Assembly: GCA_031412355.1 (NCBI GenBank)
Contig: JANOCR010000135.1
Location: 1 to 12,694, forward strand
Origin: JAENVT01 sp031412355
Lineage (GTDB): Bacteria; Actinomycetota; Acidimicrobiia; Acidimicrobiales; Ilumatobacteraceae
Direction: 5' to 3'
Length of the DNA: 12,694 nucleotides
Shown here piece by piece: positions 7,862 through 12,694 of this stretch (its first letter is position 1; every line of letters starts with the position of its first letter). Under the pieces are notes generated by a model. That model saw nothing but the letters and a program-made list of their open reading frames with translations. It did not search any database and was not told where the DNA came from. The translations under genes were made by a program, and so were the position numbers.

Positions 7862-8665
7862 ATGCGCAGATGGCCGGCGTTCGCCTTGCTCGTCGGCGCC
7901 GTGGTAGGTGTGTCGATTGGTTTCAGCCCGAACGCATCCAACTCGCAGGTCAGCGTCGCCACGGAGACTGTCGGCACCGACACTGTCAGCACGGGCACCT
8001 TCTTCCCCGTTTCGCAGCCCGAGCCAACCCGGTTAGCCGGTGGTGAGGCCGAAGCCATCGTCGCGCTCGGTGCGACGGGCGCTGGAATCCCGGAGTCCGG
8101 CGACGGCCACTCGCACACGGACACGGTCGGGGTCGTCCCACTCGACCCGGTGATCGCGCCGGTCTTCACGAGCCAATGGAATGCGGCCCAGGCCGCGATC
8201 CCCTCGTACGACACGCAGGACGAGGCCGCCGCGCTGGGCTATGTGCGAGCGACGGCCCCGGCGGGCGGAATCGGCACCCATTGGGTCTTGTGGTCGCAGA
8301 TCGCCAAGCCGTTCGAATCCGCTGCGCCGTCGATGCTGCTGTTCGACGAGCGCCGCGACCCTGCCGTGCTCGTCGGATACTCGTACGCCCTGCAGTCACC
8401 AAACCTGCCCGAGGGCTTCGCTGGCCCCAACGATCACTGGCACCAGCACCGCGGTCTCTGCGTGGTCGATGGATGGGTCGTGCGCGAACAGGCCACCGGG
8501 CCCGAAGCTTGCGGCGGCACCTACATCGCCGGCGGCGACTTCTGGATGCTTCATGCCTGGGTAGTGCCCGGCTGGGACAACCGCAAGGGAGACTTCGCCC
8601 CGTTCAATCCGAAGCTCTGCCCGCCCGTGGTCGGCACCCCCGACGTCAACCGCTGCCCCGAGTGA
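7862..8665 (+). CDS. Exported protein of unknown function with His-rich and Cys motifs
   Basis: I do not recognise this 267-residue protein with confidence. The N-terminus MRRWPAFALLVGAVVGVSIG is a signal peptide or single membrane anchor. Residues about 25-95 are low-complexity Thr/Val/Gly and include HSH (83-85). A conserved-looking globular part starts near 100 (VFTSQWNAAQAAIPSYDTQD). It contains THWVLW (139-144), NDHWHQHRGLC (190-200; His192, His194, His196, Cys200) and FWMLHAWVVPGW (227-238). Four cysteines (200, 217, 253, 265) could form two disulfides outside the cell, and the HxHxH cluster could bind metal; both are inferences. The start at 7862 is chosen over an in-frame TTG at 7847 because a strong promoter would start RNA at the ATG itself. 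It ends 19 nt before the 3' end of the oppositely oriented tRNA-Arg gene. Confidence 0.8.
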   Translation: MRRWPAFALLVGAVVGVSIGFSPNASNSQVSVATETVGTDTVSTGTFFPVSQPEPTRLAGGEAEAIVALGATGAGIPESGDGHSHTDTVGVVPLDPVIAPVFTSQWNAAQAAIPSYDTQDEAAALGYVRATAPAGGIGTHWVLWSQIAKPFESAAPSMLLFDERRDPAVLVGYSYALQSPNLPEGFAGPNDHWHQHRGLCVVDGWVVREQATGPEACGGTYIAGGDFWMLHAWVVPGWDNRKGDFAPFNPKLCPPVVGTPDVNRCPE

Positions 8666-8684
8666 GCAATGGCGATTCGCTGAG

Positions 8685-8757
8685 CGCGCTCGGGATGACT
8701 CGAACATCCAACCTTTTGATCCGTAGTCAAATGCTCTATCCATTGAGCTACGAGCGC
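8685..8757 (-). tRNA. trnR(acg): tRNA-Arg (anticodon ACG)
   Basis: A full cloverleaf can be drawn on the minus strand, 73 nt. The acceptor stem GCGCTCG/CGAGCGC lies at 8757-8751 and 8692-8686, with discriminator G at 8685. The D stem is GCTC/GAGC, the anticodon stem TTTGA/TCAAA with loop CTACGGA (anticodon ACG, normally edited to ICG), and the T arm GGATG/CATCC with TTCGAGT. The CCA end is not encoded. TACACT at 8778-8773, 15 nt upstream of the 5' end, is a possible -10 box without a clear -35. Confidence 0.95.
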
Positions 8758-8772
8758 CTATGTCGGGAGATG

Positions 8773-8778
8773 AGTGTA
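8773..8778 (-). promoter_or_regulatory. Possible -10 box for tRNA-Arg
   Basis: TACACT reads on the minus strand 15 nt before the mature tRNA 5' end, a usual distance for a tRNA promoter. No convincing -35 hexamer is seen at 16-18 nt, so this is tentative. Confidence 0.3.
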
Positions 8779-8830
8779 GTGGGACCGGTGCCGATGCAGC
8801 ACTGCGAAACACTCCACGCAGCGAGGGGCC

Positions 8831-8875
8831 GTGTGGGCGCGGCAATACGCCACGAGTGGCAGTTGTCGCGCCCGT
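8831..8875. repeat. 45-nt hairpin repeat, copy 1
   Basis: This unit matches the one at 8882-8926 in 41 of 45 positions. It folds on itself: GGGCGCG (8835-8841) pairs with CGCGCCC (8867-8873). The helix is then extended by G-T and A-T pairs and capped by GCCA/TGGC around a CGAG tetraloop (8853-8856). A 6-nt spacer separates it from copy 2. It sits between the LysM gene end and the tRNA-Arg promoter region and has no coding explanation. It could be a REP-like element or an RNA structure. Confidence 0.85.
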
Positions 8876-8881
8876 CAAGAT

Positions 8882-8926
8882 GTGTGGGCGCGGTAATACG
8901 CCAGGGGTGGCGGTTGTCGCGCCCGT
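8882..8926. repeat. 45-nt hairpin repeat, copy 2
   Basis: Second copy, in the same orientation with period 51 nt. The outer 7-bp stem GGGCGCG/CGCGCCC is identical to copy 1 (8886-8892 with 8918-8924). The cap is CGCCA/TGGCG around GGGG (8904-8907). The four differences from copy 1 are two loop bases, one C-G to T-G change in the stem, and one A to G change that adds a C-G pair. It begins 20 nt beyond the LysM gene stop, so as minus-strand RNA it could also serve as that gene's terminator, though no T-run follows. Confidence 0.85.
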
Positions 8927-8945
8927 ATGAGCGGGCGGGGAGGTG

Positions 8946-10133
8946 TCAGGCGGCGACTGTGGTGGTGGTCGTGGGCGTCGAGATGGCCCACGGTGCCCAG
9001 CCGTTGCGGTTGTACAGCGTCAGGGCGGCGGTGGCGTTGACCCGCGGGTCGTACAACTGGGCAGCGCTGGTGACGCCGATGCCTGCCAGCCATGTGCGAT
9101 GCACGCTGTAGTAGATCTGGAACAGTCCGTAGCAGCAGTAGTTCTTCACCGTGGGGATGAGGTTGCTCTCGCGGGTGGCGATGCGGATGGCCTCGTCTTC
9201 GAGGTCGTCGGGCCACACGTCGCGGATGATCTGGGCGACCTGCGCCTTGCTGTAAGTGTTGGGAGGCGAGGGTGGCTGGGTGTTGGCTGGCGGCGAAGTC
9301 GCAGGTGGTGTGGTCGGCTGCGTGGTAGCGGGCTTGGGCTGCGTGGTGGCGGGTTGCGTCGTGGTCGGAGGTTTGGTGGTCGGCGTCCCCGGATCAACCG
9401 CGCCGGCCGGCAAGCAGATGGTCTTGCCCGGCAGCAGCAAGGTGTTGACGGTGGCGTTGTTGGCGGCGAGCAGTGACTTCATCGACACCTTGGCGCGGCT
9501 GGCGATGGTCGACCAGGCGTCGCCCTTGGCGATCGTGTAGGTCAATCCGCACGCTTGGTCGGCGGATTGCGTGGCAGCGGCAGGTGCCGCGGTGGGCGCC
9601 TGGCTGGTGGTGCTCTTCGGCGCTGCCTTCTTCGCTGCGGTGGTCGGAGCCGCGCTGGGTGCCGGGGTCGCGACCACGACAGCGGCTTCGGTCGGTGCAG
9701 GGTTGACCGGCACCGTGGTGGTCTCGAGCACGGTGGTCGGGGCGGCGGTGGGCGCTGCGGTCGGGGCAACCGTCGCCTCCGTGGGTGCGGGTGCGGGCAA
9801 CTGGCCGACCAGCACGGCGTCGTCGCCCTGGATGATCGACGCACGGACCCGCGAGTTGTCGGCGCGCAGGCTGAGGGCGAACGGCACCAGCAGCAAGGTG
9901 ACACCGACCATCAGGCCGATGCGGGTCAGCAGTGGGTTGCGGGGAAGGTGCAGCGCTGGGATCGGCCGCGTGCGATCGGCGCGAACAACCGGCACCATTC
10001 GGCTTTCCGCCCGGGTGGCAGCAGGGCCGCGGGTGTCGGTATGGGCCCGGGTGCCCACCTGTGTGCGCTTCAACTGCCTGGTGGGTTCGTTCTCCCAGAA
10101 CCCAAAAGGATCGTCCGAGTTGTCGTGCTGCAT
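8946..10133 (-). CDS. Membrane-anchored LysM / lytic-transglycosylase-like cell-wall protein
   Basis: This 395-residue protein has a cytosolic N-terminus (1-70) and a membrane helix (about 72-90). An Ala/Pro/Thr linker is followed by a LysM domain (195-242, flanked by Cys195 and Cys240, which may form a disulfide), a Thr/Pro/Gln linker, and an SLT/lysozyme-fold domain (295-385). The likely catalytic glutamate is Glu322 in IATRESNL, followed by CCYGLFQI and a closing GWAPW, as in small actinobacterial transglycosylases and Rpf-like proteins. It should bind and cut peptidoglycan outside the membrane. ATG at 10133 is preferred over an in-frame ATG at 10223, because GGAGGGG lies 10 nt upstream and a plausible promoter falls between the two starts. 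That Shine-Dalgarno is inside a hairpin. The gene is flanked by two tRNA genes on the same strand and is separated from tRNA-Ser by a terminator. Confidence 0.88.
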   Translation of the reverse strand: MQHDNSDDPFGFWENEPTRQLKRTQVGTRAHTDTRGPAATRAESRMVPVVRADRTRPIPALHLPRNPLLTRIGLMVGVTLLLVPFALSLRADNSRVRASIIQGDDAVLVGQLPAPAPTEATVAPTAAPTAAPTTVLETTTVPVNPAPTEAAVVVATPAPSAAPTTAAKKAAPKSTTSQAPTAAPAAATQSADQACGLTYTIAKGDAWSTIASRAKVSMKSLLAANNATVNTLLLPGKTICLPAGAVDPGTPTTKPPTTTQPATTQPKPATTQPTTPPATSPPANTQPPSPPNTYSKAQVAQIIRDVWPDDLEDEAIRIATRESNLIPTVKNYCCYGLFQIYYSVHRTWLAGIGVTSAAQLYDPRVNATAALTLYNRNGWAPWAISTPTTTTTVAA

Positions 10134-10141
10134 GGTTGGTA

Positions 10142-10156
10142 CACCCCTCCGGGGTG
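10142..10156 (-). promoter_or_regulatory. Hairpin enclosing the LysM gene ribosome-binding site
   Basis: On the minus strand CACCCC (10156-10151) and GGGGTG (10147-10142) form a 6-bp stem with a GGA loop. The Shine-Dalgarno GGAGGGG is made of the loop and the downstream arm, so the folded form would hide it. Whether the hairpin is regulatory is inference. Confidence 0.4.
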
Positions 10157-10191
10157 GTGCCGGGTCCTGGAAGACGTCCAGTGAGACGCTC

Positions 10192-10220
10192 TGTCTACTC
10201 CCGCCGTCACACAATTGCAA
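10192..10220 (-). promoter_or_regulatory. Candidate promoter of the LysM/transglycosylase gene
   Basis: Reading the minus strand, TTGCAA (10220-10215), a 17-nt spacer and TAGACA (10197-10192) resemble a weak sigma70-type promoter. It would give a leader of about 50 nt before the ATG at 10133. Only part of each hexamer matches consensus. Confidence 0.35.
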
Positions 10221-10255
10221 CATTGGGGTAACCGCCGAGGGTCTGGGTCAGCGCA

Positions 10256-10284
10256 ACGGGCCGGTGGTTGAACCACCGGCCCGT
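10256..10284 (-). terminator. Strong hairpin terminator after tRNA-Ser
   Basis: The 14-nt arms at 10256-10269 and 10271-10284 are perfect inverted repeats around a single G, in practice an 11-12 bp GC-rich stem with a small loop. It begins 3 nt past the encoded CCA of tRNA-Ser. Only two T residues follow, as is common for terminators in GC-rich actinobacteria. It should insulate the LysM gene from tRNA transcription. Confidence 0.75.
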
Positions 10285-10286
10285 CC

Positions 10287-10380
10287 TGGCGGAGAGGGTG
10301 GGATTTGAACCCACGGACCACTTGAAGGCGGTCCCCGCATTAGCAGTGCGGTCCATTCGACCTGGCTCTGGCACCTCTCC
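10287..10380 (-). tRNA. trnS(gct): tRNA-Ser (anticodon GCT)
   Basis: A class II tRNA with a long variable arm on the minus strand. The acceptor stem GGAGAGG (10380-10374) pairs with CCTCTCC (10297-10291), followed by discriminator G (10290) and an encoded CCA (10289-10287). The anticodon stem CCGCA/TGCGG encloses CTGCTAA, giving anticodon GCT. The long arm GGACCGC...GTGGTCC and the T loop TTCAAAT are both clear. The strong hairpin at 10256-10284 follows. Confidence 0.97.
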
Positions 10381-10489
10381 CAGCGCACGCTGAGGCTATC
10401 GCAGCGACCGCCAGCGTCCCCACCGCGAATTCGCCGAGGTTCCGCTTCTTTGTCGGCGCTGCGCATCTGTGAACCGAAGGGAGAGGTTT

Positions 10490-10567
10490 ATGGATCAGGA
10501 GTGCATTTGCCCGACGTCGCCCCGCTGCGATGGCCATGCCGCCGGTATGCTGCCGGCGGACGGGTGA
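10490..10567 (+). CDS. 25-codon small ORF opening the Tad operon (putative leader peptide)
   Basis: ATG at 10490 follows GGGAGAGG (10479-10486), the best ribosome site in this part of the window. The frame gives a 25-residue peptide, MDQECICPTSPRCDG and then ten more residues ending in ADG, with Cys5, Cys7, Cys13 and His16. Its stop TGA (10565-10567) overlaps the GTG chosen as the start of the CpaB-like gene (10564-10566) as GTGA, the same 4-nt architecture as the next two junctions. No signal peptide or membrane helix is present, and it is too short to be a pilin. I recognise no family. It may be a leader peptide that loads ribosomes onto the operon, or a small Cys-containing, possibly metal-binding protein. 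Both are inference. Confidence 0.5.
   Translation: MDQECICPTSPRCDGHAAGMLPADG
10539..10559 (+). promoter_or_regulatory. Hairpin at the end of the small ORF, just before the cpaB-like start
   Basis: CCGCCGG (10539-10545) and CCGGCGG (10553-10559) form a perfect 7-bp stem with a 7-nt loop, ending 4 nt before the GTG at 10564. A ribosome finishing the small ORF would melt it, so it could make translation of the next gene depend on the small ORF. The loop also contains a TATGCT box without a matching -35. Confidence 0.4.
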
Positions 10568-11238
10568 AAGTGGCGGAAATGAATACAGCGCGCGCGGAGG
10601 CGTTACGGCCATTGACTGCTTCGACGCGAAGCGCCTTCCGACCCTCCTCGAGATCACGGGTACGAATCGCTATCGGCACCCTGTTGGCCATGGTTGCGGT
10701 CGGCGTCGTGCTGCTCGTCTTTTCGACCGCTGATCGGCGCGTCGCCGTCCTCCAGGTCGTTCGGGATCTCCCTGCCGGAACGCAGATCGCTGCCGGGGAT
10801 GTTCGTTCGATCGAACTGTCGACCGACCCATCGCTGGCAGTCGTGCGGGCCGTCGACATCTCCAGCGTCGTCGGCCAGTACACAAAGGTTCGCATCGTCA
10901 CGGGCGGACTGCTGGCGACCGGCCTGCTGCAGGCCGCGCCACTCGTGGCGCCCGGCTCAGCTGTGGTCGCGGTCACGATCCCATCTGGCGAACTGCCGGC
11001 CGGCCTGCGCGAGCGTTCGCAGGTCCAGATCGTGATCCCGTCGGTCGACGACGCGACACCGACGGCAACGGTCGTTGGTCGGGTTATCGGCCTGCCTGAC
11101 GTCCCCGACTCGGTCACCGGGCAGCTGTCGGTTTCGTTCGAGATGTCCGCGGCCGATGCGGTCGCCGTGGCCAGTGCCATCCGAGTCCGAGTGGTCCTGC
11201 TCGACCCAGGTCTCGACACAGCCGGGATCTCAGGGTGA
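10564..11238 (+). CDS. CpaB/RcpC-like SAF-domain protein of a Tad/Flp pilus
   Basis: A 224-residue protein with a basic N-terminus, one membrane helix at about 35-54 (RIAIGTLLAMVAVGVVLLVF), and then an extracytoplasmic part. Residues about 62-122 form an SAF/CpaB domain (VVRDLPAGTQIAAGDVRSIE, later GGLLATGLL), followed by a beta-rich C-terminal region. CpaB proteins sit in the periplasm or cell wall and help assemble Flp pili. The start is uncertain. GTG at 10564 is chosen because it overlaps the small ORF stop as GTGA; GTG 10570 and ATG 10579 are alternatives, but neither has a well-spaced ribosome site. The stop overlaps the next gene by 4 nt. The neighbouring MinD-like and CpaF-like genes support the assignment. 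Confidence 0.78.
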   Translation: MKVAEMNTARAEALRPLTASTRSAFRPSSRSRVRIAIGTLLAMVAVGVVLLVFSTADRRVAVLQVVRDLPAGTQIAAGDVRSIELSTDPSLAVVRAVDISSVVGQYTKVRIVTGGLLATGLLQAAPLVAPGSAVVAVTIPSGELPAGLRERSQVQIVIPSVDDATPTATVVGRVIGLPDVPDSVTGQLSVSFEMSAADAVAVASAIRVRVVLLDPGLDTAGISG

Positions 11239-12011
11239 GCCTCGTCGCCGTGGTTGGCGACGGTTGCACCACGACAGCATTGGGACTTGCAGCTGCGTGG
11301 CCGTTCGGGGAGCCGTGCCTGGTGGCCGAGTTCGATCCGGCCGGCGGGTGCCTGGCTGCATGGCTCGATCTGCCACGGTCGCCGGGTCTCGCCGACGTCG
11401 CCGCATCGTCGACTCCCGGGTCGTGGGCGACCATCCAATCGATGATGCAACGAGCCCGGTCCGGCGTCGAGGCCCTGGTCGCACCCACTCGTGCGCTCGA
11501 AGCGGCTGCAGTCGTGGCGGCGGCGACCACGTCGGTACTGCCTGTCCTTGCGGCGCTCGAGTCACCGGTCGTCATCGCCGATGGCGGTCGCTTGCGCGGC
11601 AGCCTCTCCGCGTTGGTTCTCCAGGCAGGTGTCGTCGTGATCGCCCACCGCCAGCACTCCGGTTCTGCCGCTGCCGCGGCTCTCGGCCTCGAGCGAGTCG
11701 CCGAGCTGTCGTCGCTGCTCGCGGTTCGATCGATTCCTACCGTCGTCGCGCTCATCGGCGCCCGCCCGTATACAGCCGCCGAGGTGGCCGATTTCGTGCT
11801 GGCCGACACCGTGGTCGCACTTGCCGATGATCCATGGGCCGCCGCCGTGTTTGCCGGACGAGCCGGCTCCGCGGTGCGTCTGCGTCGTTCGCCGCTGCTG
11901 CGCTCGTTCGCTGAGTTGGCGAGCGTGGTGTCCGTGAGGCTCCGCCATCATCGTCCCGACAGCTCTTGGCAGCCGCCATACGACGGCCGGTCGATTGCTG
12001 AACGATCATGA
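11235..12011 (+). CDS. TadZ/CpaE-like MinD-family protein with a lysine-less P-loop
   Basis: A 258-residue cytosolic protein that starts with GTG inside the previous stop (GTGA). The first strand and loop, MSLVAVVGDGCTTTALGLAAAW, line up with the deviant Walker A of MinD/ParA proteins, but the motif reads GDGCTTT (8-14) without the signature or P-loop lysine. EFDPAGG (32-38) matches the DxDPxGG-like switch of this family. The rest is Ala/Val-rich alpha/beta sequence. In Tad systems the equivalent protein (TadZ/CpaE) places the pilus machine at a cell position, often as an atypical ATPase. The position between CpaB-like and CpaF-like genes fits that role. The stop overlaps the ATG of the next gene (ATGA), pointing to translational coupling. 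Confidence 0.75.
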   Translation: MSLVAVVGDGCTTTALGLAAAWPFGEPCLVAEFDPAGGCLAAWLDLPRSPGLADVAASSTPGSWATIQSMMQRARSGVEALVAPTRALEAAAVVAAATTSVLPVLAALESPVVIADGGRLRGSLSALVLQAGVVVIAHRQHSGSAAAAALGLERVAELSSLLAVRSIPTVVALIGARPYTAAEVADFVLADTVVALADDPWAAAVFAGRAGSAVRLRRSPLLRSFAELASVVSVRLRHHRPDSSWQPPYDGRSIAERS

Positions 12012-12694
12012 ACGTCGACCGGGTGATGGTCCGCGAACTGACTGCTCGGCTGTCGGGCCGTCTGGTCGAGGCGATCGAGAGCGACACACCGTCGACCAAC
12101 GTGACTGGATTCAGCGCTGCTGACGGACTGCGTCGCGTCGGCCTACGCGATGACCGTGCCCGCCTCGAGTTGTTGATGGGTCGGTGGATGGCCGAAGAGA
12201 TCGCCAGGGTCAACCAGACACGGTTGCAGCGCGGCGACGGTCTGCTCGACGAGTTCACCGAACGCAACCTGCGTGCGGCGGCATATGCCGAGACGGTCGG
12301 CGCGGGTCCGCTCGAGCCGTACATGCACGATCCTGAGGTGGAGGAAATCGATGTCAACTCGCATCGTGTGACGTGGGTGTCGTATTCCGATGGACGCAAG
12401 GAGAACCTCGGCCAATTGTGGGACTCGGCCGACGACCTCTACGCCTTTCAACGCCGGCTCACGCTGTCGATGGGGGTGGCGGAGTCGCGGCTCGACGAGC
12501 AGTCGCCCATGGTCACGCTCCGGGCCCCAGATGGCTCGCGCGTGGTGATGGTGCTGGGTGGTCCGGGTCGAAGCGGGGTCTCGTCGGAGCCGCGGATTGC
12601 CATTCGACGGTTCACGATCAACCGGGTTGGCCTCGATGGCCTCGCCGCGCGTGGACTGTTCCCGCAGTGGCTGGTCCCACAACTCGAGGCGTTG
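12008..12694 (+). CDS. cpaF: CpaF/TadA-type secretion ATPase, N-terminal part (cut by window edge)
   Basis: 229 residues are visible from ATG 12008, with the frame open to the window end. GPLEPYMHDPEVEEIDVN (about 100-117) is the conserved N-terminal-domain segment of CpaF/TadA hexameric ATPases. RLDEQSPMVTLRAPDGSRV (about 160-178) and IAIRRF (about 198-203) match the linker region that precedes the Walker A, which would lie beyond the edge. The enzyme powers Flp/Tad pilus assembly at the cytoplasmic face of the membrane. The start overlaps the preceding TGA as ATGA. The remaining expected genes (TadB/TadC-like membrane proteins, pilin) would be to the right, outside the window. The family is certain; activity cannot be judged without the catalytic half. 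Confidence 0.92.
   Translation, partial: MNVDRVMVRELTARLSGRLVEAIESDTPSTNVTGFSAADGLRRVGLRDDRARLELLMGRWMAEEIARVNQTRLQRGDGLLDEFTERNLRAAAYAETVGAGPLEPYMHDPEVEEIDVNSHRVTWVSYSDGRKENLGQLWDSADDLYAFQRRLTLSMGVAESRLDEQSPMVTLRAPDGSRVVMVLGGPGRSGVSSEPRIAIRRFTINRVGLDGLAARGLFPQWLVPQLEAL

Noticed and set aside
6193..8214. Long minus-strand ORF of 673 codons overlapping the glycosyltransferase and the exported-protein gene
   Set aside because: It lies in another frame of the glycosyltransferase DNA and antisense to the gene at 7862. It is Arg/Pro-rich without domains, typical of stop-poor GC-rich shadow frames.
8831..8926. Repeats as a CRISPR array
   Set aside because: There are only two units with a 6-nt spacer, and each unit is a long self-pairing hairpin. 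This does not match repeat-spacer geometry, and no cas genes are present.
8831..8926. Repeats as phage/integron attachment sites at a tRNA gene
   Set aside because: The repeats do not copy any part of the tRNA-Arg 3' end, and no integrase is in the window.
10134..10256. Possible c-di-AMP (ydaO-type) riboswitch before the LysM gene, as found before some Rpf genes
   Set aside because: The expected leader is only about 50-60 nt and shows none of the conserved blocks of that riboswitch.
9571..10308. Plus-strand ORF of 245 codons rich in Gly/Ala/Val
   Set aside because: It is the antisense image of the Ala/Pro/Thr linker of the LysM protein and also runs into the tRNA-Ser region.
10488..11450. 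Minus-strand ORF of 320 codons
   Set aside because: It is antisense to the CpaB-like and MinD-like genes and rich in Arg/Thr/Ser without motifs.

Overview
This is a GC-rich window, clearly above 60% G+C, with actinobacterial character. The protein set fits Acidimicrobiia (Ilumatobacter-like), but that placement is an inference from gene style and not a proven identification. The supporting signs are an acyltransferase with its GNAT domain at the N-terminus, a Pro/Thr-rich LysM plus transglycosylase protein, a Tad-type pilus cluster with MinD-like and CpaF-like ATPases, a likely leaderless transcript and frequent 4-nt start/stop overlaps. There is no insertion sequence, CRISPR array or phage gene.

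Layout. Positions 1-4615 (minus strand) hold a gene string read leftward. It starts with a membrane-anchored protein of five cupredoxin domains, followed by a small flavodoxin-like protein, whose stop overlaps (ATGA) the start of a large GNAT/ADP-forming acyl-CoA synthetase-like fusion protein cut by the window edge. A 174-nt gap at 4616-4789 separates this string from a divergent BtuF-like cobalamin/metal-chelate-binding protein (4790-5680, plus) that lacks a signal peptide. Converging on it are an NTF2/SnoaL-like small protein and, upstream of that, a polytopic GT-C glycosyltransferase (5696-7754, minus). A strong extended -10 promoter at 7828-7856 drives an exported protein of unknown function (7862-8665, plus), probably as a leaderless mRNA.

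Positions 8685-10380 (minus) hold tRNA-Arg(ACG), a pair of 45-nt hairpin repeats, a membrane-anchored LysM/lytic-transglycosylase cell-wall protein, a strong terminator hairpin and tRNA-Ser(GCT). From 10490 to the right edge (plus) lies the start of a Tad/Flp pilus operon. It contains a 25-codon Cys-containing small ORF with a strong Shine-Dalgarno, a CpaB-like SAF protein, a TadZ/CpaE-like MinD-family protein without the usual P-loop lysine, and a CpaF/TadA-type secretion ATPase cut by the edge. All three junctions in this cluster are 4-nt overlaps (GTGA, GTGA, ATGA), which suggests strict translational coupling.

The most interesting items are the short overlapped ORF that opens the Tad operon, the two hairpin repeats whose differences all preserve an RNA fold on the plus strand, and the unrecognised exported His/Cys-rich protein with its leaderless promoter. 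The cupredoxin array with one domain stripped of copper ligands is also notable. I see ordinary chromosomal genes with a few real oddities, and no single large undescribed defence or mobile system.
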